Shown: positions 49,286 through 58,739 of the stretch, one piece after another
Numbering within the stretch: the first letter of the stretch is position 1
Layout of the letters: each line of letters starts with the position of its first letter
Assembly (NCBI RefSeq): GCF_020520285.1
Contig: NZ_CP084742.1
Location: forward strand, 4,588,001 to 4,652,000
Origin: Pseudomonas sp. L5B5
Lineage (GTDB): Bacteria; Pseudomonadota; Gammaproteobacteria; Pseudomonadales; Pseudomonadaceae
Direction of reading: 5' to 3'
DNA length: 64,000 bases
Notes under the pieces: generated by a model
Seen by the model: the letters and a program-made list of their open reading frames with translations, nothing else
Database searches by the model: none
What the model was told of the DNA's origin: nothing
Position numbers and translations under genes: made by a program

Positions 49286-49419
49286 ACGGCGCCACGGCGC
49301 CTGCGTTATCCATCGCAGTACCACGGGAGGCCTGGGCCTTTCTGGATCAACCCACGTCGTCCCGGTGTCCCGGGCGGCCGTATGCGGGAACGCCCGCTCG
49401 CCACAGGCCTGATCGATGA
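49282..49419 (+). CDS. Possible 45-codon small ORF bridging pilI and pilJ
   Basis: A GTG at 49282 overlaps the pilI stop as GTGA, and the frame stays open to a TGA at 49417-49419, which overlaps the pilJ ATG as ATGA. The product would start [20 protein letters not shown] and end in an Arg/Pro-rich tail. I recognise no family. The double 4-base overlap is the mark of translational coupling, yet the second half looks compositionally like unselected GC-rich DNA, so it may be chance or a gene remnant. Confidence 0.3.
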   Translation: MNGATAPALSIAVPREAWAFLDQPTSSRCPGRPYAGTPARHRPDR

Positions 49420-51479
49420 CCAAAGCCAAACCCGGCATGCCCCAGGAGGGCTCTCGCAGCCGCTCGCAGATCATCGTGCTGTTCATCGCACTGATCGTGT
49501 TCATCATGCTGCTGTTCGCCAACTTCGCCTACCTGAACACCCAGGCCACCTATGACAAGCAGTACATCGGCCATGCCGGTGAACTGCGCGTGCTGTCCCA
49601 GCGCATCGCCAAGAACGCCACCGAGGCCGCCGCGGGCAAGGCCGCGGCGTTCAAGCTGCTGGCCGATGCGCGCAACGATTTCGCCCAGCGCTGGAGTTAC
49701 CTGAAGCAGGGTGACCCGGCCACCGGCCTGCCGGGCGCCCCGGTGACGCTGCGCCAGGAAATGCGTGCGGTGCAGCTGGACTGGGAAAAACTGCTGAAGA
49801 ACGCCGATGCCATCCTGGCCAGCGAGCAGACGGTGCTGTCGCTGCATCAGGTGGCCGCGACCCTGGCCGAAACCGTGCCGCAGTTGCAGGTGGAGTACGA
49901 GAAGGTCGTGGAGATCCTCCTGCAGCGTGGCGCTCCCGCCAGCCAGGTGGCCATGGCCCAGCGCCAGTCGCTGCTGGCCGAGCGGATTCTCGGCGCGGTC
50001 AACACCGTGCTGGCCGGGGATGAGAATGCAGTACAGGCCGCCGACGTCTTTGGCCGTGATGCCGCGCGCTTCGGCCAGGTGCTCAACGGCATGCTGCAAG
50101 GCAACCCGGGGCTGAAGATCAGCCAGGTCGAGGACCCCGACGCAAGGGCCCGGCTGGCGGAGATTTCCGAGTTGTTCGAGTTTGTCTCCGGCTCCGTGGA
50201 CGAGATCCTCGAGACGTCCCCCGAGCTGTTCCAGGTGCGCGAGTCCGCCAGCAGCATCTTCAGCCTGTCCCAGACCCTGCTGGACGAGGCGTCGCGCCTG
50301 GCCAGCGGTTTCGAGAACCTGGCCGGCAGCCGCAAGCTGGACACCATCGGCGGTTATGTCCTGGGCCTGCTGGCCCTGGCCTCGGTCATCCTCATCGGCC
50401 TGGTGATGGTCCGCGAGACCAATCGCCAGCTGCGCGAGACCGCATTGAAGAACGAGCGCAACCAGAACGCGATCATGCGCCTGCTGGACGAGATTGAAGA
50501 CCTGGCCGACGGCGACCTCACGGTGACGGCCTCGGTGACCGAGGACTTCACCGGGACCATCGCCGATTCCATCAACTATTCCGTCGACCAGCTGCGGGAC
50601 CTGGTGGCCACCATCAACCTCACCGCCGGCCAGGTAGCTGGCGCCGTGCAGGAAACCCAGGCCACCGCAATGCAACTGGCCGAAGCCTCGGAGCACCAGG
50701 CACAACAGATTTCCGAAGCTTCCACGGCTATCAACGACATGGCCCAGTCCATCGACCAGGTATCGGCCAACGCGGCGGAGTCCTCGGCGGTGGCCGAGCG
50801 TTCGGTGGAGATTGCCAACAAGGGCAACGAAGTGGTGCACAACACCATCCACGGCATGGACAACATCCGCGAGCAGATCCAGGACACCGCCAAGCGAATC
50901 AAGCGCCTGGGTGAGTCTTCCCAGGAAATCGGCGACATCGTCAGCCTGATCGACGACATTGCCGACCAGACCAATATCCTGGCCCTGAACGCGGCCATCC
51001 AGGCGTCCATGGCCGGTGATGCCGGGCGCGGTTTTGCCGTGGTCGCCGACGAAGTGCAGCGGCTGGCGGAGCGTTCCTCGGCCGCTACCCGGCAGATCGA
51101 GACCCTGGTCCGGGCGATCCAGACCGACACCAACGAAGCGGTGATCTCCATGGAACAGACCACCACCGAAGTGGTACGCGGCGCGCGCCTGGCGCAGGAT
51201 GCCGGCGTGGCCCTGGAGGAAATCGAAGGCGTGTCCAAGACTCTCGCGGCTTTGATCCAGAGCATCTCCAACGCGGCCCAGCAGCAGACTTCCTCGGCCG
51301 GGCAGATTTCCCTGACCATGAACGTGATCCAGCAGATCACCTCGCAGACCTCGTCCGGTTCCACGGCGACCGCCGAGAGCATCGGCAACCTGGCGAAGAT
51401 GGCCAGCCAGTTGCGCCGTTCGGTGTCCGGTTTCACCTTGCCGGCGACCCGGGCCCCGGCCACCAATGACAACCGTTGA
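49416..51479 (+). CDS. pilJ: Type IV pilus chemoreceptor PilJ
   Basis: 687 residues. TM1 is about residues 19-40 ([22 protein letters not shown]), the periplasmic part (about 41-310) has PilJ-type four-helix repeats ([23 protein letters not shown], and [18 protein letters not shown]), TM2 is about 311-332, a HAMP follows, and the signalling tip is [45 protein letters not shown]. It senses pilus engagement or ligands and controls ChpA. No receptor methyltransferase gene follows it here. Confidence 0.96.
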   Translation: MTKAKPGMPQEGSRSRSQIIVLFIALIVFIMLLFANFAYLNTQATYDKQYIGHAGELRVLSQRIAKNATEAAAGKAAAFKLLADARNDFAQRWSYLKQGDPATGLPGAPVTLRQEMRAVQLDWEKLLKNADAILASEQTVLSLHQVAATLAETVPQLQVEYEKVVEILLQRGAPASQVAMAQRQSLLAERILGAVNTVLAGDENAVQAADVFGRDAARFGQVLNGMLQGNPGLKISQVEDPDARARLAEISELFEFVSGSVDEILETSPELFQVRESASSIFSLSQTLLDEASRLASGFENLAGSRKLDTIGGYVLGLLALASVILIGLVMVRETNRQLRETALKNERNQNAIMRLLDEIEDLADGDLTVTASVTEDFTGTIADSINYSVDQLRDLVATINLTAGQVAGAVQETQATAMQLAEASEHQAQQISEASTAINDMAQSIDQVSANAAESSAVAERSVEIANKGNEVVHNTIHGMDNIREQIQDTAKRIKRLGESSQEIGDIVSLIDDIADQTNILALNAAIQASMAGDAGRGFAVVADEVQRLAERSSAATRQIETLVRAIQTDTNEAVISMEQTTTEVVRGARLAQDAGVALEEIEGVSKTLAALIQSISNAAQQQTSSAGQISLTMNVIQQITSQTSSGSTATAESIGNLAKMASQLRRSVSGFTLPATRAPATNDNR

Positions 51480-51506
51480 CTGAAGCACGGCCCGACTGGA
51501 GTGGTT

Positions 51507-54500
51507 ATGGTTGATCGGCACGACTACGTGGCCCTCGAATGGGTCAAGGGCGCTATTGCCGAAACCCTGAAGCAGGCGCATCAGGCGCTCGAGCACCTGG
51601 CGGAAGACCCCCAGGCCCTCGACGCCCTGGACCAGTGCCTGGAAGGCATCCATCAGGTCCACGGCAGCTTGCAGATGGTGGAGTTCTACGGCGCCGCGCT
51701 GCTGGCCGAAGAGATGGAGAAACTCGCCCTGGCCCTGCAGCAGGGCCGTGTGGCCCAGCGCGAGGAAGCCCTGCGTCTGCTGCGCCAGGCCATCGGCCAG
51801 TTGCCGCAATACCTGGACCGTGTGCAGAGCGCACGCCGCGACCTGCCGCTGGTGGTGCTGCCGCTGCTCAACGACCTGCGCAGCGCCCGTGGCGAGAGCC
51901 TGCTGTCGGAAACCAGCCTGTTCAGCCCGCAGTTGCCCAGCCTGCCGCCGTTGGGCGACAAGGCCCTGGCAGCCCTGGAACCGCCGGAGCTGCCGACCCA
52001 GTTGCGCAAGCTGCGGCACATGTTGCAGACCGCCCTGGTGGACCTGCTGCGCGAACAGGACGATGAAATCAGCCTGGGCCACATGGCCAAGGTCTTCGAG
52101 CGCCTGGAGGCGCTGTGCCAGGATGCACCGCTGGCGCCCTTGTGGCACATCGCCTCGGCCTTGGTGGAAGGCATGCGCCAGGGTGTCATCGCCAACAGCC
52201 CGGCGGTGCGCAGTCTGCTCAAGGATGCCGACAAGGAGCTCAAGCGCCTGCAGGAGCAGGGCATGCCGGGGATCAACCGGGCAGCCCCCGACGAGTTGCT
52301 CAAGAGCCTGCTGTTCTATATCGCCAAGGCGCGCCATCCCACCCCATTGATGCTGACCATGAAAGAACGTTACGGACTGGACGACGCTTTGCCCGACAGC
52401 GCAGTAGTCGATGAAGAGCGGGCCCGCATGGCCGGGCCCGACCGCGATGCCCTGCGCTCGGTACTGACCGCCGTGTGCGATGGCCTGGTGCGGGTCAAGG
52501 AGCGCCTCGATCTGTTCGTGCGCAGCGACCGCCAGCACACCGATGACCTGGACAGCCTGCTGTCGCCCCTGCGACAGATCGCCGACACCTTGGCCGTGCT
52601 GGGGTTTGGCCAGCCGCGCAAGGTGATCATCGACCAGCTGGCGGTGGTCCAGAGCCTGGCCCAGGGCCAGCGCGCGCCGGATGACGCGGTCCTGATGGAC
52701 GTCGCCGGCGCGCTGCTGTACGTCGAGGCGACCCTGGCCGGCATGGCCGGCGCCGTGGAACCGGAGAACCGCGAGGAAAGCCGCCTGCCCACCACCGACC
52801 TGACCCAGATCCACCAACTGGTGATCAAGGAGTCGCGGGTCTGCCTGCAACAGGCCAGGGAGCTGATCACCGAGTCGATCGAGGCTGCCTGGGAGCACGA
52901 GCCTCTGCTGGCCCTGCCGGAACTGCTGACCCAGGTGCGCGGCGCCCTGGCGATGATCCCGTTGCCCCGGGCGGCCGCATTGCTGCAAGCCTGCAACCGC
53001 TTTATCGGCGAACGGCTGCTGGCGGCCCCGGCCCGGCCCGGCTGGCGGCAGCTGGATCACCTGGCGGATGTGATCACCAGCCTGGACTATTACCTGGAGC
53101 GCCTGAACGAAGACCCCGAGGCTCCGGGGGAGAAAATCCTCGATATCGCCCAGCAAGGCCTGGAGGCCCTGGGGTATGAGCCGCAAGCCCAGGTGCCGCT
53201 GCTGGAGCAACCCCTGGACCCGGCCGCCGCCCAGGACCTGGCGGATCAGCAAGTGCTGGATGATCCCCTGGTGGCGCAATCCCTGGCCGATGTCCTGGCC
53301 GCGCCGGTTTCGCTCCTTAACCCACCGGCCTTGAGCACGCCGGGCAGCCTGTTGCCGCCGCCCGGGGACGAGGAACCGGTGGACGACGAGTTGCGCGAGG
53401 TGTTCCTCGAGGAAACCGAGGAAGTGCTGGAAATGCTTCGCGAGTACCTGCCGCGCTGGGAGGACGACCCCCAGGGCAAGTCCGCCTTGAGCGAACTGCG
53501 CCGAGCCTTCCATACCCTCAAGGGCAGTGGCCGCATGGTCCGTGCCCTGGTGCTCGGGGAGCTGGCCTGGGCGGTGGAGAACCTGCTCAACCGGGTGCTG
53601 GAACGCAGTGTGCAGCCCAGCGCCGACATCCACCAGCTGCTGGCTGACACCTTGCAGCTGCTGCCCGAGCTGATCGGCGAGTATGCCGCCCATGCCCAGC
53701 GCCAGCGTGACGATGTCGATCGCCTGGCTGCCCGGGCCCATTCCCTGGCCAGTGGCGCCGCGACCCCGGTACCGCGCGAGGATGTCCTAGACCCGCAACT
53801 GCTGGAGATTTTCCGCACCGAGGCCCAGACCCACCTGGACAGCATCAACCGTTTTCTCGACCAGGCCGCCGACCAGATGCCGCTGCAAGCCAGCGATGCG
53901 TTGCAACGGGCGTTGCACACCCTCAAGGGCAGCGCCTCGATGGCCGGTGTGTGGCCGATCGCCGAATTGGCCGGCCCTTTCGACCAACTGGCGCGGGAAT
54001 ACCGGGCGCACCTGATTCCCTTGGACCTGGACGAAGTTGAACTGTTGCTGGAGGCCGAAGGCCTGCTGCGCAAGGGCCTGCGGCAGCTGGACAGCACCCC
54101 GCTGGCGCCCATCGACGGCGCCCGTGCGCTGGCCGGTCGGGCCCTGGCCCTGCTGGGCGAGCGCCTGGAAGCCCTGCTCGATGCGCCGGATAGCGCCCCC
54201 CGGGCCAAGCGCGACCCGCAACTGATCAACGACTTCCTGGCCCACGGCATGGACATCCTGCTGGATGCCGAAAGCCTGCTGTTGCGCTGGCAGCAGCATC
54301 CCGGCGAACGCCAGGAGCTCAGTGCCTTGCTGGATGAACTGACCACCCTGGGTGAAGGTGCGCACCTGGCGGACCTGCAGCCGGTGGACGAACTCTGCGA
54401 AGCCCTGCTCGACCTGTACGGCGCGGTGGAGGAAAGCAGCCTGGCGGTCAGCGAGCGGTTCTTCCATGAGGCCCAGGACGCCCATGAGGCACTGATCAAC

Positions 54501-57410
54501 ATGCTCGACGAACTGGCCGCCGGCCAGGAAGTCAGCCCATGCCCCGAGCGGCTCCGGGCCCTGCGTGCATTGCTGGACGAGGGCCTCGATCCATCTGCCA
54601 CCGGCCTGGTCAAGAGCGATGGCAGCCGGGCCTTGAGCATCAGCGAGCTGGGCATGGCCACTGCAAGTCTTGCGCGACAGGCGCCGGAGCAGGCGGATGA
54701 CGAGTTGGTGGAGATCTTCCTCGAGGAGGCGGTGGATATCCTCGACAGCGCCGACCAGGCCTTGCAGCGCTGGTTGTCCGATCCGGAAAACGGCGCGCCG
54801 CTGTCGTCCCTGCAGAGGGACATGCACACCCTCAAGGGTGGGGCACGGATGGCCGAGGTGGCGCCGGTGGCCGAGCTGGCCCAGGAGCTGGAGTCGCTGT
54901 ACGAAGGCCTGGTGGATCGCCGCTACAGCCACGGCCAGCACCTGGGCCTGCTGCTGCGGGGCAGCCATGAACAGCTGGCCCTGCTGCTCCAGCAATTGCA
55001 GGGGCAACGGCCCCTGGACGACTCCCGGGCCCAGGTCGAGGCGGTACGGGCCTACCGGCAGCAGGCGGCCAGCCCCGTCGAAGCCGTGCCGGACTCCGAG
55101 GTCCCGGATCACGCGGCCCAGGACCCCGAGCTGCTGGAAATCTTCCTCGAAGAGGGTTTCGACATCATCGACAGCTCGGCTGCTGCCCTGAGCCGCTGGC
55201 AAGCCGAGCCCCAGTCCCGCCAGGAGGTGGAGACCCTGCTGCGCGACCTGCATACCCTCAAGGGCGGTGCCCGGATGGTGGAGATCAGCGCCATCGGCGA
55301 CCTGGCCCACGAGCTGGAGTTCCTCTTCGAGGGCCTGTCGGCCGGCCTGCTGCAGCCCAGCCCGGTGCTGTTCACCTTGTTGCAGAAGAGCCACGACCGC
55401 CTGGCGCAGATGCTCGATGCCGCCCGCGCCGGACAGCCGATCGAAGCGGCGCAGAAGCTCATCGACGCGATCCACGACCTGAGCCACCCCCGCGTACCCG
55501 CCACCCCGGGCCCGGAGCTTGCGCCGCCAGCCGGCAAGCCCGAGCCGGCCGCGTCGCAGCCGGAGGTGGCGGCCGGGGCAGACATGGTCAAGGTCTCGGC
55601 AGAGTTGCTGGATGACCTGGTGAACCTGGCCGGGGAAACCTCGATCTTCCGAGGCCGCATCGAGCAGCAAGTCAACGATGCCCGGGTGACGTTGAACGAG
55701 ATGGAAACCACCATCGAGCGGATCCGCGACCAGTTGCGCCGCCTGGACACCGAGACCCAGGGCCGGATCCTCAGCCGCCAGCAGGTGGACGCCGAGCGCC
55801 TGGGTTACGAAGAGTTCGACCCGCTGGAAATGGATCGCCATTCCCAGCTGCAACAACTGTCCCGGGCCTTGTTCGAGTCGGCCTCGGACCTGTGGGACCT
55901 CAAGGACACCCTCGACCGGCGCAACCATGATGCTGCAGACCTGCTGCAACAGCAGGGGCGGATCAACACCGAGTTGCAGGAGGGGCTGATGCGCACCCGC
56001 ATGGTGCCGTTCGAGCGCATGGTTCCGCGCCTGAGACGTATCGTCCGGCAAGTGGCCGAAGAGCTGGGCAAGGATGTCGAGTTCGTGGTCGGCAACGCCG
56101 AGGGCGAGATGGACCGCAATGTCCTGGAACGCATGGTGGCCCCCCTGGAGCACATGTTGCGCAACGCCGTCGACCATGGCCTGGAGTCGGCCGAGGCCCG
56201 CCGTGCGGCAGGCAAGCCGGCGCAGGGGCAGATCACCCTGGACCTGTCCCGGGAGGGCGGCGACATCGTCTTCGACATGCGCGATGACGGCGCCGGGGTC
56301 CCCCTGGAGGCCGTCCGCAGGAAGGCCATCAAGCGCGGCCTGCTGGACCCGCTGGCGCAACTCAGCGACCGCGAGGTGCTGCAGTTCATCATGCAGCCAG
56401 GGTTCTCCACCGCCGAGAAGATCACCCAGATCTCCGGGCGCGGGGTGGGCATGGACGTGGTCCATGAAGAAGTGCGCCAACTGGGCGGCAGCATGAGCAT
56501 CGACTCGGTGGCCGGGCAGGGTGTGCACTTTCGCATCCGCTTGCCGTTCACCGTCTCGGTCAATCGCGCGTTGATGGTCCAGTGTGGCGATGAGCAATAT
56601 GCGATCCCGCTCAACACCGTGGAGGGCATCGTGCGGGTCATGCCGGGCGAGCTGGATGCCTATTACCAGCTCGACCCGCCGCGCTACCAGTACGCCGGCC
56701 AGTGCTACGAGCTGTGCTATCTCGGTGAACTGCTCAATACCGTGCAACGGCCCAAGCTGCTGGGCCAGGTGCTGGCACTGCCGGTACTGCTGGTGCAGTG
56801 CAACGAACAGCGGATCGCGGTGCAGGTGGACGCTACCTTCGGCACCCGGGAGATCGTGGTCAAGAGCCTGGGGCCGCAGTTCGCCGCAGTCCAGGGACTG
56901 TCCGGGGCGACCATCCTCGGCGATGGCCGGGTGGTGCTGATCCTCGACCTGCTGGCTCATATTCGCGCCCGCCAGGACCAGCCGCCGCAGCCCCGGGCCA
57001 GCGGTGCCGAAGCCTCGGGCGAGGCGCAGCCGCCACGGCCGATGCTGGTGCTGGTGGTGGACGACTCGGTCACCGTGCGCAAGGTCACCAGCCGCCTGCT
57101 GGAGCGCCACGGCATGAACGTGCTGACCGCCAAGGACGGGGTCGATGCCATGGCGCTGCTGGCCGAACACACCCCGGACCTGATGCTGCTGGATATCGAG
57201 ATGCCGCGCATGGACGGTTTCGAGGTGGCGATCCAGGTGCGCAACGACCCGCGCCTGCAGCACCTGCCGATCATCATGATCACCTCGCGCACCGGTCAGA
57301 AGCACCGCGACCGGGCCATGGCCATCGGCGTCAACGACTACCTCGGCAAGCCCTATCAAGAGTCGGTGCTGCTGGAAAGCATCGCCCTGTGGAGCAAGAA
57401 CCATGCTTGA
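51507..57410 (+). CDS. chpA: Chp-system hybrid histidine kinase ChpA
   Basis: 1967 residues, shorter than the roughly 2470 of P. aeruginosa ChpA. Histidine phosphotransfer sites seen: a divergent one IHQVHGSLQM (His about 49), then FHTLKGSGRM (about 669), LHTLKGSASM (about 804), MHTLKGGARM (about 1107) and LHTLKGGARM (about 1249). A CheA-type dimer domain begins about 1360, the HATPase N-box is LRNAVDHGLE (about 1553) with DDGAGVPLEA and SGRGVGMDVVHEEV, a CheW domain covers about 1670-1810, and a receiver domain (VVDDSVTVRK, acceptor in MLLDIEMPRMDG) ends the protein. It phosphorylates PilG and PilH. The ATG at 51507 is preferred to the GTG at 51501. Confidence 0.95.
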   Translation: MVDRHDYVALEWVKGAIAETLKQAHQALEHLAEDPQALDALDQCLEGIHQVHGSLQMVEFYGAALLAEEMEKLALALQQGRVAQREEALRLLRQAIGQLPQYLDRVQSARRDLPLVVLPLLNDLRSARGESLLSETSLFSPQLPSLPPLGDKALAALEPPELPTQLRKLRHMLQTALVDLLREQDDEISLGHMAKVFERLEALCQDAPLAPLWHIASALVEGMRQGVIANSPAVRSLLKDADKELKRLQEQGMPGINRAAPDELLKSLLFYIAKARHPTPLMLTMKERYGLDDALPDSAVVDEERARMAGPDRDALRSVLTAVCDGLVRVKERLDLFVRSDRQHTDDLDSLLSPLRQIADTLAVLGFGQPRKVIIDQLAVVQSLAQGQRAPDDAVLMDVAGALLYVEATLAGMAGAVEPENREESRLPTTDLTQIHQLVIKESRVCLQQARELITESIEAAWEHEPLLALPELLTQVRGALAMIPLPRAAALLQACNRFIGERLLAAPARPGWRQLDHLADVITSLDYYLERLNEDPEAPGEKILDIAQQGLEALGYEPQAQVPLLEQPLDPAAAQDLADQQVLDDPLVAQSLADVLAAPVSLLNPPALSTPGSLLPPPGDEEPVDDELREVFLEETEEVLEMLREYLPRWEDDPQGKSALSELRRAFHTLKGSGRMVRALVLGELAWAVENLLNRVLERSVQPSADIHQLLADTLQLLPELIGEYAAHAQRQRDDVDRLAARAHSLASGAATPVPREDVLDPQLLEIFRTEAQTHLDSINRFLDQAADQMPLQASDALQRALHTLKGSASMAGVWPIAELAGPFDQLAREYRAHLIPLDLDEVELLLEAEGLLRKGLRQLDSTPLAPIDGARALAGRALALLGERLEALLDAPDSAPRAKRDPQLINDFLAHGMDILLDAESLLLRWQQHPGERQELSALLDELTTLGEGAHLADLQPVDELCEALLDLYGAVEESSLAVSERFFHEAQDAHEALINMLDELAAGQEVSPCPERLRALRALLDEGLDPSATGLVKSDGSRALSISELGMATASLARQAPEQADDELVEIFLEEAVDILDSADQALQRWLSDPENGAPLSSLQRDMHTLKGGARMAEVAPVAELAQELESLYEGLVDRRYSHGQHLGLLLRGSHEQLALLLQQLQGQRPLDDSRAQVEAVRAYRQQAASPVEAVPDSEVPDHAAQDPELLEIFLEEGFDIIDSSAAALSRWQAEPQSRQEVETLLRDLHTLKGGARMVEISAIGDLAHELEFLFEGLSAGLLQPSPVLFTLLQKSHDRLAQMLDAARAGQPIEAAQKLIDAIHDLSHPRVPATPGPELAPPAGKPEPAASQPEVAAGADMVKVSAELLDDLVNLAGETSIFRGRIEQQVNDARVTLNEMETTIERIRDQLRRLDTETQGRILSRQQVDAERLGYEEFDPLEMDRHSQLQQLSRALFESASDLWDLKDTLDRRNHDAADLLQQQGRINTELQEGLMRTRMVPFERMVPRLRRIVRQVAEELGKDVEFVVGNAEGEMDRNVLERMVAPLEHMLRNAVDHGLESAEARRAAGKPAQGQITLDLSREGGDIVFDMRDDGAGVPLEAVRRKAIKRGLLDPLAQLSDREVLQFIMQPGFSTAEKITQISGRGVGMDVVHEEVRQLGGSMSIDSVAGQGVHFRIRLPFTVSVNRALMVQCGDEQYAIPLNTVEGIVRVMPGELDAYYQLDPPRYQYAGQCYELCYLGELLNTVQRPKLLGQVLALPVLLVQCNEQRIAVQVDATFGTREIVVKSLGPQFAAVQGLSGATILGDGRVVLILDLLAHIRARQDQPPQPRASGAEASGEAQPPRPMLVLVVDDSVTVRKVTSRLLERHGMNVLTAKDGVDAMALLAEHTPDLMLLDIEMPRMDGFEVAIQVRNDPRLQHLPIIMITSRTGQKHRDRAMAIGVNDYLGKPYQESVLLESIALWSKNHA

Positions 57411-57861
57411 CCACCGCGCAAGCAGCCTCACCGGGCTGTTGCTGCCCCTGGCCGACCGCACCTTGATCCTGCCCAACGTGGCCGTGGCCGAGCTGATCGA
57501 CTACCAGCAGGGCAGCTTCGACCTGGACTCGCCGCCCTGGTACCTGGGCCGGGTGCTGTGGCGTGACCGGCAGATTCCGCTGATCAGCTTCGAGTCGGCC
57601 TGCGGCAGCCCCACGGTTATCGGCGAGCGGGCGCGGATCGTCGTGCTCAATGCCCTGGGCGGGCGCGCGGAAGTGAAGTTCATCGCCTTGCTGGTGCAGG
57701 GCATTCCGCGTTCCTGCAAGCTCGACAGCCAGTTGAGCTACGTCGATGTACCCCTGGCTCCGCTGGAGAAAGCCGCGGTGCAGGTGGCCGAGCAGGTGGC
57801 CCGGGTGCCGGACTTGCTGGCCCTGGAAGAGTGGCTGGTGGCTGCCGGGCTGGCCCTCTAG
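57403..57861 (+). CDS. chpC: CheW-like protein ChpC
   Basis: 152 residues, a CheW-like domain (LLLPLADRTLILPNVAVAELIDYQQG, WYLGRVLWRDRQIPLISFESACG). Overlaps the chpA stop by 8 bases. In P. aeruginosa a CheB gene (chpB) separates chpA and chpC; here chpC follows directly. It may couple further receptors to ChpA. Last gene of the operon before a MITE-like element. Confidence 0.88.
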   Translation: MLDHRASSLTGLLLPLADRTLILPNVAVAELIDYQQGSFDLDSPPWYLGRVLWRDRQIPLISFESACGSPTVIGERARIVVLNALGGRAEVKFIALLVQGIPRSCKLDSQLSYVDVPLAPLEKAAVQVAEQVARVPDLLALEEWLVAAGLAL

Positions 57862-58020
57862 CAGACCGTTGAAAAACGTAGGTGAGGCAGTCAGCGCAAG
57901 GCAAAAAAACAGGCGAAAAAGCGCAGTTTACGAGTGGTAAATGAGCATTTTGACCGGGCTGGCGCACCAGCTTGTTTTTAACGCAGCGATGGCAACGCAG
58001 GTAGTTTTTCAACGGCCTGC
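57862..58020. mobile_element. MITE-like element with terminal inverted repeats
   Basis: About 159 bases between the convergent chpC and NADAR genes. The left end GCAGACCGTTGAAAAAC and the right end on the minus strand GCAGGCCGTTGAAAAAC match at 16 of 17 bases, and inner parts (AAAAAAACAGGC and AAAAACAAGC) are also partly inverted. It starts right after one stop codon and its last base lies within the other, so it fills the whole gap and may act as a bidirectional terminator. Confidence 0.7.
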
Positions 58021-58580
58021 TAGGCGCCGCGCAGGCGGTCGCGCACCTCCATCAGTGCATAACCCAGCAGGTTGAGCCCGCGCCACTTCGCCGGCTGAGC
58101 AGCCTTGGCGTCGTCGGCTGCCAGGCCGATGCCCCAGATCCGATCCACCGGGCTGGCTTCCACCAGCACCTGCTTGCCGGTCGACAGCAGATAGTCGCCC
58201 AGGGCCTGATGCTGGCTGAACTTGGCCAGATTGCCGCGCACCACGATGGCAAAGCGTGCCTCGGTCCAGCGAGCATCATCGAAGCCGCGCACCTCGCGGC
58301 CCAACTGCTTGACGTCGGCAGGCGCCACGGCCTGGATGATCCGCGCGTGGGTCTGCTGGTCGTCGAACAGCAAGGCCTTGCCAGCCATCATGTAGTGCTC
58401 GGCGGTAGGGTAGTGAATGCCATCGAGCTCGAAACCGGTAGCGAACCACTGGCTGAAACAGCTTGGCGAAATGCGCCCGTCACGGGGCGGCTGGTGGCCC
58501 CAGAACATCAGGTAATCGGGTTTCAGGCCTTGCTTGATCTGCTCCAGCAGCGCCTGGTTCGAGCGAATCGGTGTGTCCAT
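58020..58580 (-). CDS. NADAR-family protein (YbiA-like)
   Basis: 186 residues. ISPSCFSQWFATGFELDGIHYPTAEHYMMAGKALLFDD, RFAIVVRGNLAKFSQH and the C-terminal VDRIWGIGLAADD...WRGLNLLGYALMEVR are the NADAR signature. Members hydrolyse ADP-ribosylated nucleobases or early riboflavin intermediates, so NAD-linked repair or riboflavin damage control are both possible. The ATG at 58580 has a GAGAG ribosome site; an in-frame ATG 12 bases upstream lacks one. Confidence 0.9.
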   Translation of the reverse strand: MDTPIRSNQALLEQIKQGLKPDYLMFWGHQPPRDGRISPSCFSQWFATGFELDGIHYPTAEHYMMAGKALLFDDQQTHARIIQAVAPADVKQLGREVRGFDDARWTEARFAIVVRGNLAKFSQHQALGDYLLSTGKQVLVEASPVDRIWGIGLAADDAKAAQPAKWRGLNLLGYALMEVRDRLRGA

Positions 58581-58695
58581 GCTGACTCTCATCTTGGTCT
58601 ACCCAGGCCATTCATAGGCCGGTACGGCGGGCATTGTGTACCGGGAGCGGGGAGGGCGCTATTGGCAGGAAATTCTTCGGTATTGATCAGTCCCC

Positions 58696-58735
58696 AAAAG
58701 GGACCTATCGTTCCCTTTTTAGGACCTCTTGAGGT
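58696..58735 (+). promoter_or_regulatory. Paired inverted repeats before the wHTH-nucleotidyltransferase gene
   Basis: AAAAGGGA (58696-58703) and TCCCTTTT (58712-58719) are perfect inverted arms with an 8-base spacer. A second palindrome ACCTC-TT-GAGGT (58724-58735) covers the ribosome site (GAGGTG). Binding by the encoded winged-helix protein would allow autoregulation at the levels of transcription and initiation. Confidence 0.5.
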
Positions 58736-58739
58736 GAGT

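Noticed and set aside
49347..57476. Very long antisense reading frames opposite pilJ and chpA (about 1460 and 1230 codons)
   Set aside because: They mirror strongly supported coding genes in high-GC DNA where stops are rare on the opposite strand; their products are Gln/His/Arg-rich with no domains.
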